Positions 33,626-43,085 of a stretch of DNA of 64,000 nucleotides are shown here, piece after piece. Position 1 is the stretch's first letter. Each line of letters begins with the position of its first letter. The DNA comes from Woeseiaceae bacterium (GTDB lineage Bacteria; Pseudomonadota; Gammaproteobacteria; Steroidobacterales; Woeseiaceae), in assembly GCA_021773075.1 (NCBI GenBank), contig JAJFKT010000010.1:62001-126000 (forward strand). The letters are read 5' to 3'. The notes beneath the pieces are model-generated. The model made no database searches. It had not been told where the DNA came from and was given only the letters and a program-made list of their open reading frames with translations. Position numbers and translations under genes: made by a program.

Positions 33626-33633
33626 TCCCTCCA

Positions 33634-34656
33634 ATGTCATTGCCTGACTGGCCTCGCGCACACGGGGCGCCGCTCATTGCGGCAATAATTCGCAGCAAGC
33701 CGGAGGACTTTGATGTCACTGAGGAACTCGGGTTTGAGCTTTCCGGCGATGGCGAGCACGATTTTGTCTACGTTGAGAAGACCGGTACCAATACACAATG
33801 GCTATCGCGACAATTGGCGGGGTTCGCGGGAGTAGCGCCAAAGGAGGTGGGCTACTCGGGCCTCAAGGACCGACATGCGGTTACACGACAGTGGTTTAGC
33901 GTACCCCGCTGGAATCAGCCCGACTGGGCCGCATTTGATGTAGACGGCGTCAGAATTCTCGACCTTGGCCGCAACGCCCGCAAACTGCGCCGTGGCGCAC
34001 ACCGCAAAAACCGCTTCAAAATCGTCCTCCGCCCCGACGAAAAGGGTCTCGAAAAGGGGTCAGACCCCAGTTCTGCTGCCTCCATTTCCGAAGATGCTGT
34101 GGTCGCTCGATTGCAGGCGATTCGCGAGGCGGGTGTTCCGAATTACTTCGGCCCGCAACGCTTCGGCCGCGGCGGTGGGAATATTGAGTTGGCGAACAGT
34201 TGGGCGGCCGGGAAACGCTTGCCACGGCATAAGCGCAGTATCGCGATTTCGAGTGCTCGCTCGTACCTGTTCAATCAGTTATTGGCCGCTCGTGTAAATG
34301 ATAAAAGCTGGGGCGATTTGGTCGCGGGTGATGTCGCGAACCTGGATGGGTCGGGCAGTGTATTTGCCGTTGAGCAGGTCGATGAAGACATCAAAGCGCG
34401 CTGCAAGTCCATGGACATTCATCCAACTGCAATAATGTGGGGCGATGGCTCGTCTGAGTCCGAGATTCCGACCGGACGCGAGAACTGGCTGGATGCGCTT
34501 CGCAGTGCGCGAGTCGCGCCGGCGCGAAGAAGTACCCGGCTCAAGGTTGACGGACTTAGCTGGCAGTTCGAGAGAGATTCGTTAGTGCTGGAATTTTCAC
34601 TGTGTCGTGGAGCATTTGCGACTTCGGTGCTGCGAGAAATCGCGAGCACCGGTTGA
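33634..34656 (+). CDS. truD: tRNA pseudouridine(13) synthase TruD with in-frame repeat insertion
   Basis: Converts U13 of tRNA(Glu) to pseudouridine. The catalytic Asp79 is in GYSGLKDRHAVTRQWF, and VPNYFGPQRFGRGG and AISSARSYLFNQLL are family motifs. The chain is 340 aa. Around residues 135-154 (34036-34095) there is an Asp/Glu/Lys/Ser segment (EKGLEKGSDPSS) not expected from E. coli TruD; its DNA includes the palindrome GGGGTCAGACCCC at 34056-34068. The reading frame is kept, so the protein should be functional. Confidence 0.93.
   Translation: MSLPDWPRAHGAPLIAAIIRSKPEDFDVTEELGFELSGDGEHDFVYVEKTGTNTQWLSRQLAGFAGVAPKEVGYSGLKDRHAVTRQWFSVPRWNQPDWAAFDVDGVRILDLGRNARKLRRGAHRKNRFKIVLRPDEKGLEKGSDPSSAASISEDAVVARLQAIREAGVPNYFGPQRFGRGGGNIELANSWAAGKRLPRHKRSIAISSARSYLFNQLLAARVNDKSWGDLVAGDVANLDGSGSVFAVEQVDEDIKARCKSMDIHPTAIMWGDGSSESEIPTGRENWLDALRSARVAPARRSTRLKVDGLSWQFERDSLVLEFSLCRGAFATSVLREIASTG
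34052..34070. repeat. REP-like palindrome inside truD
   Basis: AAAAGGGGTCAGACCCC contains the palindromic core GGGGTC-A-GACCCC (34056-34068). The same unit forms the hairpin arms between sdhB and sdhE at 56137-56169. Similar GGGGTCAGACCCC units are common as dispersed repeats in proteobacteria. Confidence 0.75.
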
Positions 34657-34712
34657 CTCTACAATTCTGCTCCAATGTTAGACTGCCCGTCTCACATGCA
34701 GAGGAGGAATCG

Positions 34713-37067
34713 ATGTCATCGTTGGACGCTTTGAAGGGCCGAATATCCAGTCTGTTCGTGGTCGTAGCCCTATTGTTTCTGGCGGGACCGCTCGCGGCGC
34801 AACAGACGGTCGTTGTTGCCGTCATATCGGACGGGCCGTCAGACCGCCTGGCCGAGCAGCAGCAGAAATACGTCGACGAACTACTGACGCTGACGCGAAA
34901 CGACTTCGACGTCGAAATTCGCCGCTTCGAAGCGGACTGGGACAAAGTGTCGATTGAGTCTGAGCTTGAGAACGCCTACACGGATGCCGCGGTCGACTAC
35001 GTTCTCGTTCTCGGATTCGTCGCCAATCAAATCGCCGCCACGCGGCGCGAATTTCCGAAACCCACTTTCCTGCCCGTGATCATCGATACGGGTTTATTCG
35101 CGTCCAGCGCAGTCAACGGCAAGTCTGGTATTCCCAATCTCAATTATCTGAGCGCCTACGCCAATTTTTCTGATGATCTCGATACGCTGTCGCGATTTGC
35201 TACCTACAGAAAACTGGTCCTCTTTGTCGATGACAGTATTGCCTCCGCTATTCCTCAGTTGCGGGAGGCGGCGCTCGCGACGAGCGAGGAGAAGGGCATA
35301 GAGCTGCAAATGGTCGTGCACGACGGCACAGATCACCGTTTGATGAATCGTGTGCCAGCGGGCACTGATGCGATATTCATGGCGGCTCTGCCTCGAATGC
35401 CGGCGGCCGATTTTGTACGGCTTATTGATGCGATCAATGCTGCAGGACTGCCGAGTTTTAGTTTCACCGGCGTCGCTGATGTCGAACGCGGCCTTCTCGT
35501 AACCGACCGCGAGCCGCGGGATGTTGATCGCCAGGCCCGTCTCAATGCGCTCAACATGCAGGCGGTGATGTTGGGAGGTCGGCCTGAAAATCAGCTGATC
35601 GCCTCGCCACAAAAAGAACAGCTGACCATCAATATGGCAACAGCCAGAACGATCGGTTTGTCGCCTAGCTTCGACGTATTGGGTGATGCTGTCCTGTTGA
35701 ATCGCATCGAAGAGGCCCGGGGCAAGGAATTTGGTCTTGTCGAAATCGCGCGACTTGCCATTCAGGAGAATCAGGACCTGCTGGCGGAGTCATATGGTGT
35801 TCAGGCGGGGTTGGAAGAGATCGCACGTGCGCGCGCGAACTTGCTTCCGCAGGTCAGTGCATCGGCAAGTCAAACTGTGCGCAAGGACACTCAGTCAGTA
35901 TCGCTAGGCCTGCTCTCGGAGCGCTCGACCGATTCGGCATTGAACCTTGATCAGCTGATCTACTCCGACGCTGCGAGCTCGAATCTGGCGATACAAAGAG
36001 AATTACACAAAACCCGACTTTCCAGTTTGAAAGAATTCAGGCTGGACGTTATACAAGCGGCGTCCAGTTCGTACTACGCGGTTTTGAATGCACGTTCGCA
36101 GCTGGCCGTGCAGGAGAATAATTTACGTTTCAGCAAGGCCAATCTGGAATTAGCAGAGGACCGTGTTCGCTTAGGGTCGTCTACGGCTGCCGATGTCTAT
36201 CGTTGGCAAGCCGAGGTCGCACAGGCACAAATCGTGGTATTGAATGCGAGAGCCGCGGAGGGACAGTCCTGGGATACCTTGAACCGAATCCTGCATCGCC
36301 CCCAAGGTGTCCGACTGGCGCTCAGGGAAGCGACATTTGATGAGCCGTTCGTCATGACGCGCGCCGAATTCGATCAGCTTATCGCCAGCCCCGCTGATTA
36401 CGCGCGGTTTTCCCGATTCTATATTGACCGGGCACTCAGGCAAGCGCCGGAGTTGGCGCAACTGGACGCGCAAATAAGTGCGAAGCGGCGTGATCTCGTC
36501 AGTCAAAGACGATCGTATTGGTTACCGGACTTTTCGGTCGGTGGGCGCTACACGCGAAATCTGGGTCAGTCCGGGATTGGTGCCGGACCGCAGGCGGGAG
36601 AAGATCTCAATGACTGGAGCGTCGGCTTGCAGGCAACCTTACCGTTGTTTTCGGGCGGTCTGAAAAGGGCGAACGTTTCCCGAGCTGCCTTCGAATTGCA
36701 CCAATTGGAGTCCCTGCGAATTTCGACCGAAGAACGCGTGGAAGAACGAATTCGGAGTCAGCTACACGCAGCCCAGGCAGCCTATGCACAGATCAATCTT
36801 TCAGCGGTTGCGGCAGAGGCTTCACGAAAGAACTACGCGCTCGTGAGCGATTCGTACGCTCGTGGAACGCTTACAGTCATTGATTTATTGGACGCACAGG
36901 ATGCCAGCTTGTCCGCAGAAGCGGCGTCGGCAGAAGCGCTCTATAATTTCTTGACAGTAATCATGTCAATGCAGCGCGCGGTCGGTGGCTATGACTACCT
37001 GCTCAGCGCGGACGAAAGAAACGCACTGGCGTTGGAATTCCGCCAATTTGTGACAGGAACAAGATAA
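34713..37067 (+). CDS. TolC-family outer-membrane channel with N-terminal binding-protein-like domain
   Basis: Predicted outer-membrane exit duct of the following RND pump. The ATG at 34713 follows a strong AGAGGAGG site and opens with a signal peptide ending near LAA-Q (784 aa). Residues about 30-330 resemble the periplasmic ABC_sub_bind/DUF534 type of ligand-binding fold: alternating beta strands and helices with VDYVLVLGFVANQIAATRR and GLPSFSFTGVADVERGLLV. From about 340 to the end is a normal outer-membrane efflux protein with two repeated helical halves (EFGLVEIARLAIQENQDLL; LDAQDASLSAEAAS). The fusion is unusual and the frame has no interruption. The stop overlaps the next ATG by 1 nt. 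Confidence 0.85.
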   Translation: MSSLDALKGRISSLFVVVALLFLAGPLAAQQTVVVAVISDGPSDRLAEQQQKYVDELLTLTRNDFDVEIRRFEADWDKVSIESELENAYTDAAVDYVLVLGFVANQIAATRREFPKPTFLPVIIDTGLFASSAVNGKSGIPNLNYLSAYANFSDDLDTLSRFATYRKLVLFVDDSIASAIPQLREAALATSEEKGIELQMVVHDGTDHRLMNRVPAGTDAIFMAALPRMPAADFVRLIDAINAAGLPSFSFTGVADVERGLLVTDREPRDVDRQARLNALNMQAVMLGGRPENQLIASPQKEQLTINMATARTIGLSPSFDVLGDAVLLNRIEEARGKEFGLVEIARLAIQENQDLLAESYGVQAGLEEIARARANLLPQVSASASQTVRKDTQSVSLGLLSERSTDSALNLDQLIYSDAASSNLAIQRELHKTRLSSLKEFRLDVIQAASSSYYAVLNARSQLAVQENNLRFSKANLELAEDRVRLGSSTAADVYRWQAEVAQAQIVVLNARAAEGQSWDTLNRILHRPQGVRLALREATFDEPFVMTRAEFDQLIASPADYARFSRFYIDRALRQAPELAQLDAQISAKRRDLVSQRRSYWLPDFSVGGRYTRNLGQSGIGAGPQAGEDLNDWSVGLQATLPLFSGGLKRANVSRAAFELHQLESLRISTEERVEERIRSQLHAAQAAYAQINLSAVAAEASRKNYALVSDSYARGTLTVIDLLDAQDASLSAEAASAEALYNFLTVIMSMQRAVGGYDYLLSADERNALALEFRQFVTGTR

Positions 37068-38176
37068 TGCACCTTAGAACAGCCGCGATCACTCTGATCG
37101 CCATTAGCGTAATACTCACCGCATGTGGCGAACCTGATGCACCGTTTCAAGAACGATTGCGTCCGGTGCGATACATCACCGTAAGTGATGACAGCGTGTT
37201 TCGCGATCGCAGCTTTTCCGGAACTTCCAAGTCGACTCGCGAGTCGCGCTTGAGCTTCAAAGTTTCAGGCACGGTAATGAGCGTGCCTGTGCAAATCGGT
37301 CAGCGATTAAGCAAGGGTGATCTAATTGCCGAAATCGATCCAGCCAGCTATGTACTTCAGGCGCAGCAGGCGCAGGCGAGTTTGGTCGAAGCACAGGCAA
37401 ATGATCGTCGAGCAGCGACCAACTACGAGCGCACCAAGGGACTGTACGCCAACGACAGTGCCTCCTTAAACGACCTTGACGCGGCCCGTGCACAAGCTGA
37501 ATCGTCTGGAGCCGTTGTCGCGTCCGCAGGTAAAGCACTGGAAATTGCCCGTCTCAATGTCTCATACACGAAGCTCACGGCCGACTCGGATTGTTCGATC
37601 GCTTCTCTCGATATTGAAGTGAATGAAAATGCATCGGTAGGGCAACAGGTAGCGGCCGTCAGCTGCGGTGACAGGTTTGAGGTTACGCTCGATTTGCCGG
37701 AGAGTTTGATCGGTCTCGTCGACGAAAGTACACCCGTCAGCGTGACGTTTAACTCGATTCCTGATCGGACATTTGATGGAGATATTACAGAAATCTCTGT
37801 GGCTTCGGCATCGGGCTCCGCCGGTTTCCCGGTCGTCATTGAAATCGCGGGTGATCACTCCTCGTTGCGTTCGGGCCTGGCTGCTAACGTCATTTTTCAA
37901 TTCGATTCCGCCGCAGCGAGCGGCAATGGCGTAGTCATTCCTGTGACCGCGGTCATTAACGATCCTGAAGGCACTTTTGTGTTCATAGCCAAAGCGGATG
38001 GTGCAAGTGGGGAGGCGACGATAGAGCGTCGAGCAGTATCAGTAGGCGAGTTGTCACAGTATGGCATTGAGATTGTTGATGGCCTGAAGCTTCGCGATCG
38101 GGTTGTAACGGCGGGTGTCTCGGTCATTCGTGACGGGCAGCGCGTTCTTTTGCTGGCCGAAAAAGAGGTGCCCTAA
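37067..38176 (+). CDS. RND efflux periplasmic adaptor lipoprotein
   Basis: Membrane-fusion (HlyD/AcrA) component linking the RND pump and the outer-membrane channel. The 369-aa precursor has a lipoprotein signal with lipobox LTAC (Cys20), a biotinyl-lipoyl half motif (LSFKVSGTVMSVPVQIGQRL, split around a short helical hairpin from about 95 to 170), and a beta-barrel domain. Translation is coupled to the upstream channel gene (TAATG) and only 3 bp separate it from the pump gene, so the three form one operon. Confidence 0.9.
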   Translation: MHLRTAAITLIAISVILTACGEPDAPFQERLRPVRYITVSDDSVFRDRSFSGTSKSTRESRLSFKVSGTVMSVPVQIGQRLSKGDLIAEIDPASYVLQAQQAQASLVEAQANDRRAATNYERTKGLYANDSASLNDLDAARAQAESSGAVVASAGKALEIARLNVSYTKLTADSDCSIASLDIEVNENASVGQQVAAVSCGDRFEVTLDLPESLIGLVDESTPVSVTFNSIPDRTFDGDITEISVASASGSAGFPVVIEIAGDHSSLRSGLAANVIFQFDSAAASGNGVVIPVTAVINDPEGTFVFIAKADGASGEATIERRAVSVGELSQYGIEIVDGLKLRDRVVTAGVSVIRDGQRVLLLAEKEVP

Positions 38177-38179
38177 GAC

Positions 38180-41100
38180 GTGAACTTAACGGCCGCCTCA
38201 ATCGAGAACAATCGAGTCACTCTAACGGTTGTCGCTCTCCTGATTATTGCAGGCAGTATCGCCTACAAAAGTTTGCCGAAGGCACAGGATCCCGGGTTTA
38301 CAGTCCGAACTGCTGTGATCACCACACGATTTCCAGGCGCAAGTCCGGAGCGTGTCGAGTTGTTGGTGACCGACAAAATCGAGAAGAAGATTCAGGAGAT
38401 GCCGGAGATCGATTCGATAATCAGCGAATCGCGTACCGGCATCTCGGTTATCAATGCAAACTTCAAAGAAAGCTATAAGGTCATGCGGCCAATTTTTGAT
38501 GATTTGCGGCGCAAGGTCGATACCGTTACACCGGATCTTCCACAGGGTGCGGAAACGCCCGAGGTAAATGACGAATTTGGTGACGTTTTCGGCAGTGTTT
38601 ACACGCTGGCCGGCGATGGATTTTCCTACGCAGAACTTAAAACCGTTGCGGACGAACTCAGGGATGAGCTTCTGAAGGAGCCGGATATTGCGAAAGTTTC
38701 TATCCACGGCGCGCAACAGGAAGTTATTTTCGTCGAATACAATAACTCGCGCCTCGCCGAATTAGGGCTTTCGCCGCAGCAGCTATCGGCTTCACTGGCA
38801 AGCGTCAATATTTTGTTATCCGGCGGCGACATTATTAGCGGCAGAGAACGAATCGCGCTGGAACCGACCGGCAATTACGAATCGGTTGAAGACTTGCAGC
38901 GCACTGTAATTCAACTGCCTGGCGGTGCGCTCGCGTATCTCGAGGACATTGTTAACGTATATCGAGGATACAAGGATCCGCCACAAAGTATTAGCCGGGT
39001 AAATGGCGAGCCAACATTGGCGATCGCTATAGCGATGCGTGACGGTGGTGACATATTGAAATTGGGAGAACGTCTCGATTTTCTGATGCCGCAGTTGGTG
39101 GACCGATACCCATGGGGTATCGAAATTGAAAAAGTCTGGTTTCAAGCGAGCCTGGTTGAGGACGTTGTCGACTCATTCACGTCGAGCCTGATTCAGGCGA
39201 TCGTCATTGTTATCCTGGTCATGATCGCTTTTCTTGGCCTGCGCACGGGTCTCGTGGTTGGTTCATTGATACCGACGACGATGATTGCATCGTTTTTTGT
39301 GATGCAGTTATTTGATATCTCAATCAACCAAATATCTCTGACTGCGCTGATCATCGCGCTCGGACTCCTTGTTGATAACGCAATCGTTGTCGTTGAGTCG
39401 ATCCTGGTCAAACGCGAGTCGGGAAAAGACGCGATCACTGCGGCGATCGAATCTGGCTTGGAGCTAAAGACCCCGCTGCTGGTCTCTTCATTGACCACGG
39501 CTGCTGCGTTTATGCCGATCGCAATGGCGAAATCGGCAGTCGGCGAGTACACCGCCGATATTTTCTATGTTGTTAGTATCGCATTGTTGATGTCGTGGTT
39601 ATTGGCCATGACGTTCGTGCCTATGCTGTCCACGGTGACACTCAAAACGAGGTCAAGAAGTGCGAATAGCGAGGAGTTCGGCGGACGCTGGTATCAGTTC
39701 TATCGCGACCTGTTAATTTTATCGCTGCGCTGCAGGGCACGATTCGTCGGAATCATAGTATTACTTTTCGCAATTGCGGTTTTCGGCATCGGGATGGTCC
39801 GTCAGGAGTTTATCGCGCCATCCGAGGATCCGGTATTTTCCGCCAAGCTCGAGCTGCCGTTGGGCACTTCCATTGAGGCCAGTCAGGAAATTGTTGCCCA
39901 GATCGATACTTTCCTCCGCGAAACCTATTTTGCACCTTCCGAAGGTGATGCAAAAATTCGCAATTGGCTGACCTTTATTGGCGAGGGTGGCCCGCGATTT
40001 CAGCTTAGCCTGAATCCACCGAGTCCAAACCCGGCCAATTCCTTCGTGATTGCGAATACCGTTAGCGGCAGGGACGTTGAGCCTGTCATTGCAGGGCTGG
40101 AACAATACATTAGAGACAAGCTCCCGGACCTGGCGGCCCAGGTGAAACGCCTGGATAACGGTCCACCTGTCGAGTTCCCCATCATCATTAGAATCTCCGG
40201 CGATGATATCGACACACTCTATAATCTCGCTGAACAGGTGTCGGGCTTCCTGTACGGGTTACCGGAGGTTTCTGTTGCACAAAACTCCTGGGGACTGCAG
40301 ACCAAGAAGTTGTTGGTCAATGTTGATCAGGAGTTGGCGCGGCGATCAGGCGTTACAAGTGAGGATGTGGCGTACTCGCTGCAAGCAGGATTGACCGGGA
40401 TCGAACTTACGCAGTACCGGGAGGGTGATGACCTGATTCCGGTAACCCTGCGAACAGTCGCAGCTGACCGGCAGGACTTCAGCAAACTGGACGGGCTCAG
40501 CGTTTATTCACAGGGCACTGGTGCCAACGTACCTTTGAAGCAAGTCGCAGACGTCGCGCTGTCCTTTGAGCCCGGCATTATCGAACGTCGCGATCGCGAT
40601 CGAACATTGTCACTCAATGTCCAGATTCATCCATGGGCGACAGCGGCCGAAGTGGCTGCAATACTCAAGCCCTGGTTGGCAGAAACGGCATCTGGATGGC
40701 CGGCCGGTCACAGTTATGAAATCGGTGGTGAAACAGAGGAGTCCGGCGATGCGAACGCATCAATCGCCGCTGAATTGCCGATGGCCGGAATGTTGATCCT
40801 GTTGTTGCTGGTGGGTCAATTCAACTCTCTGCGACGGCCGGCGATTATTCTGTCGACTATTCCTCTGGGGCTAATTGGTGTGACGTTTGGACTGCTGATC
40901 GCAAATTCTTCGTTCGGTTTTTTCACAATTCTCGGTCTAATCGCACTGTCCGGCATCATTATCAACAATGCGATAGTTTTGATAGACCGAATAGCGATCG
41001 AGATCCGGGATTTTGGGCGAAGTGAGGGGGATGCAATTTTGACGGCATGTCAGCAGCGTTTACGGCCCATCCTACTAACGACGGCAACGACTGTGCTCGG

Positions 41101-41257
41101 TATGATGCCACTATTGTGGGGCGGCACAGCGATGTTCAAGCCGATGGCGATAACAATCATATTTGGATTGGCTTTCGCAACTGCGCTGACTTTGTTGGTC
41201 GTTCCTGTTCTGTATGCGATATTTTTCAGGGTGTCGCTCGAAATAGAGCACAGCTGA
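38180..41257 (+). CDS. RND-superfamily efflux pump, inner-membrane transporter
   Basis: Proton-driven exporter of 1025 aa with the RND layout: one membrane segment at the N-terminus, two large periplasmic loops and two groups of membrane helices. The fourth-helix motif is ALGLLVDNAIVVVES, with a single Asp399 followed by Asn400, where AcrB has two Asp residues. The start is a GTG at 38180. The substrate cannot be told from sequence. The operon has no adjacent TetR or LysR regulator. It ends 2 bp from the convergent ygbA gene. Confidence 0.92.
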   Translation: MNLTAASIENNRVTLTVVALLIIAGSIAYKSLPKAQDPGFTVRTAVITTRFPGASPERVELLVTDKIEKKIQEMPEIDSIISESRTGISVINANFKESYKVMRPIFDDLRRKVDTVTPDLPQGAETPEVNDEFGDVFGSVYTLAGDGFSYAELKTVADELRDELLKEPDIAKVSIHGAQQEVIFVEYNNSRLAELGLSPQQLSASLASVNILLSGGDIISGRERIALEPTGNYESVEDLQRTVIQLPGGALAYLEDIVNVYRGYKDPPQSISRVNGEPTLAIAIAMRDGGDILKLGERLDFLMPQLVDRYPWGIEIEKVWFQASLVEDVVDSFTSSLIQAIVIVILVMIAFLGLRTGLVVGSLIPTTMIASFFVMQLFDISINQISLTALIIALGLLVDNAIVVVESILVKRESGKDAITAAIESGLELKTPLLVSSLTTAAAFMPIAMAKSAVGEYTADIFYVVSIALLMSWLLAMTFVPMLSTVTLKTRSRSANSEEFGGRWYQFYRDLLILSLRCRARFVGIIVLLFAIAVFGIGMVRQEFIAPSEDPVFSAKLELPLGTSIEASQEIVAQIDTFLRETYFAPSEGDAKIRNWLTFIGEGGPRFQLSLNPPSPNPANSFVIANTVSGRDVEPVIAGLEQYIRDKLPDLAAQVKRLDNGPPVEFPIIIRISGDDIDTLYNLAEQVSGFLYGLPEVSVAQNSWGLQTKKLLVNVDQELARRSGVTSEDVAYSLQAGLTGIELTQYREGDDLIPVTLRTVAADRQDFSKLDGLSVYSQGTGANVPLKQVADVALSFEPGIIERRDRDRTLSLNVQIHPWATAAEVAAILKPWLAETASGWPAGHSYEIGGETEESGDANASIAAELPMAGMLILLLLVGQFNSLRRPAIILSTIPLGLIGVTFGLLIANSSFGFFTILGLIALSGIIINNAIVLIDRIAIEIRDFGRSEGDAILTACQQRLRPILLTTATTVLGMMPLLWGGTAMFKPMAITIIFGLAFATALTLLVVPVLYAIFFRVSLEIEHS

Positions 41258-41259
41258 CT

Positions 41260-41658
41260 CTATTCTCTTCGCAATTTGCGTCTTTGCTGACGAGTCAATT
41301 CACGCGGATGGCCGACCTTGCGGAATCCATCGAGCTGATGTGCAAGGGTTAATAATGGATGGCGCAGCAACATTCGCGGTCCTGCATAGCGCATTATTTT
41401 TCTTGCATCCTCTCTGCGCGCTGGCTTGTAGCAATGAACCGGGCAATTTGCGCAACTTGGTTTGTCCTCACCGTAGGGGCATTTTCGTAGCCTGACATCA
41501 GTATAATTCAGGAATTCCGCACACACTGCGCATACGGTCTCTGCTGAATGCCCATGATGCGCGGCACAATAGATGCCGACCATCTTTGCTATGGTCAGTT
41601 TTTCGCGAGCAAGCCGTCTTCTTCCTGAGTGCATGCCGAGTCTCATCGAGCGTCCCAT
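41260..41658 (-). CDS. ygbA: YgbA-like family protein (nitric-oxide-linked in E. coli)
   Basis: A 132-aa basic protein of the family named for YgbA. It has LAREKLTIAKMVGIYC near residue 17, then a cysteine-rich centre (CPYGEDKPSCANCPVHCYKP) and RKIMRYAGPRMLLRHPLLTLAHQLD. The four close cysteines could bind a metal. In E. coli ygbA is repressed by NsrR, is induced by nitric oxide, and lies in the same rpoS-surE-truD neighbourhood. Several ATG codons are possible starts (41658, 41646, 41634). No NsrR site was identified. Confidence 0.8.
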   Translation of the reverse strand: MGRSMRLGMHSGRRRLAREKLTIAKMVGIYCAAHHGHSAETVCAVCAEFLNYTDVRLRKCPYGEDKPSCANCPVHCYKPARREDARKIMRYAGPRMLLRHPLLTLAHQLDGFRKVGHPRELTRQQRRKLRRE

Positions 41659-41728
41659 GACAGACTAACGCTGCGCAGTTGCAGCTTCGATAGCGGCTTT
41701 CCGAGAGCTTGTTACGCTACAGCGAAGC

Positions 41729-42256
41729 CTATGTGCGTTGTAACAGAACGTAGACAGCGCCGGTGCCGCCATCGATCTGGCGGGTCGAAACAAACGCGAA
41801 TACATTGTCCCAACGTCGCAGCCATGAATTGACAGCACTTTTCAAAACCGGACCTCGCTCACCCGAGCCGAGTCCCTTGCCGTGTACAATGCGCACGCAG
41901 AGACGGTCCTGATGAGCGCTGTATTGGATAAAGTCACGCAGCCTTGGTTTGGCTTCTGCCAGGGTCATGCCATGCAAATCGAGCTCCGCCTGAACGCTAT
42001 ATCCTCCGCGCGCCAGTTTTCGTAGCGTGCGGCGGCCAACGTGCTGGCGATGAAAGCGCAGCGCCCCTCCGGATTCATGTTCGAGAACATCGATATCGTC
42101 TTCCAGACTTTCGGCAAGTACCGCTTCTTCATCGGCGCGTCTGAACCTCGCCCTTGGTTTGGGTTTCGGTTTTTCCTTCGGAACACGTTGTTCCGCTGAC
42201 AACGGCTTCGCGTCCGACATCGCATTTCGAAATTCTTCTGAGTCGTCGTTAGTCAC
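41729..42256 (-). CDS. Smr-domain protein (SmrA-like)
   Basis: Small MutS-related (Smr) nuclease-fold protein. The C-terminal Smr domain shows [19 protein letters not shown] and the glycine-rich [20 protein letters not shown], ending [11 protein letters not shown] start it at the GTG at 42256 (175 aa, [13 protein letters not shown]). This matches the E. coli SmrA N-terminus, and the predicted promoter (-10 at 42300-42295) would begin transcription near 42288, after the ATG at 42292. Homologues cleave mRNA or nick DNA; which applies here is unknown. Divergent from surE. Confidence 0.85.
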   Translation of the reverse strand: MTNDDSEEFRNAMSDAKPLSAEQRVPKEKPKPKPRARFRRADEEAVLAESLEDDIDVLEHESGGALRFHRQHVGRRTLRKLARGGYSVQAELDLHGMTLAEAKPRLRDFIQYSAHQDRLCVRIVHGKGLGSGERGPVLKSAVNSWLRRWDNVFAFVSTRQIDGGTGAVYVLLQRT

Positions 42257-42294
42257 TGCTGCGTCTTTGAGGCTATGGTGCGCGGTAAACATTG

Positions 42295-42323
42295 AGTATA
42301 GTGAGCGCGTTCCAATCCTCCAA
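42295..42323 (-). promoter_or_regulatory. Promoter of the Smr-domain gene
   Basis: On the minus strand TTGGAG (42323-42318) and TATACT (42300-42295) are spaced by exactly 17 bp. The start site would be near 42288. The same bases lie just upstream of the divergent surE ATG at 42339, so the two genes share a short regulatory region. Confidence 0.55.
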
Positions 42324-42338
42324 CAAAAATCGGTCACC

Positions 42339-43085
42339 ATGAAAATCCTCGTAAGCAATGACGACGGGTATCTCGCTACTGGCATCAACGTTCTCACAGC
42401 GGCTCTTGAAGAGGTTGCCGATGTCGTTGTGGTTGCGCCAGACAGGAATCGCTCCGCGGCCAGCAATTCGCTAACGCTAAAGAACCCTCTACGTGTTTCC
42501 GAGGTCGCCCCTAATCGCTACAAAGTTGATGGCACGCCATCGGATTGTGTGCACCTCGCACTGACCGGATTTCTCGATTTTGAGCCGGACCTCGTTGTCT
42601 CCGGCATTAATCATGGCGCTAATCTCGGCGACGACACGATTTACTCCGGAACTGTCGCTGCGGCGGTGGAAGGACGATTTCTCGGCTTGCCGACTATTGC
42701 TGTGTCACTGGTTGGGCAACATCTTGAGCATTTCGACACGGCGGCAGCGATCACGGCCCAGCTCGTGCAGAAAATTGATCGGGCTGCACTGGCGTCCGAT
42801 GTTGTCTTGAATCTCAATGTGCCTGATGTTGCTTTGCGGGATCTAAAGGGTGTGAAGGCGACACGTCTTGGATTTCGACATAAAGCGGAGAAACTCCTGG
42901 AAGACAGGGATCCCTACGGCAGACCTATTTACTGGATCGGGCCTGCAGGCGAGGGGCAGGAAACCGGTGTCGGTACCGATTTTCATGCCATCGAGCAGGG
43001 ATACGCATCGGTCACACCGCTCAAAGTGGATCTGACGCGGCACAGTGCCGTGCAAGACCTCGCTGACTGGCTAGGGTCGACCTAG
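42339..43085 (+). CDS. surE: 5'/3'-nucleotidase, survival protein SurE
   Basis: Metal-dependent phosphatase acting on nucleoside monophosphates, linked to stationary-phase survival. From the ATG at 42339 (248 aa) it has the family start [16 protein letters not shown] with the metal-binding DD pair, [15 protein letters not shown], and [19 protein letters not shown]. The frame extends 180 bp upstream, but that overlaps the divergent gene. It abuts pcm directly, as in E. coli. Confidence 0.95.
   Translation: MKILVSNDDGYLATGINVLTAALEEVADVVVVAPDRNRSAASNSLTLKNPLRVSEVAPNRYKVDGTPSDCVHLALTGFLDFEPDLVVSGINHGANLGDDTIYSGTVAAAVEGRFLGLPTIAVSLVGQHLEHFDTAAAITAQLVQKIDRAALASDVVLNLNVPDVALRDLKGVKATRLGFRHKAEKLLEDRDPYGRPIYWIGPAGEGQETGVGTDFHAIEQGYASVTPLKVDLTRHSAVQDLADWLGST

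Noticed and set aside
42257..42466. Longer Smr-domain protein started upstream
   Set aside because: The extra residues overlap surE and lie upstream of the predicted promoter; homologues start near the GTG at 42256.
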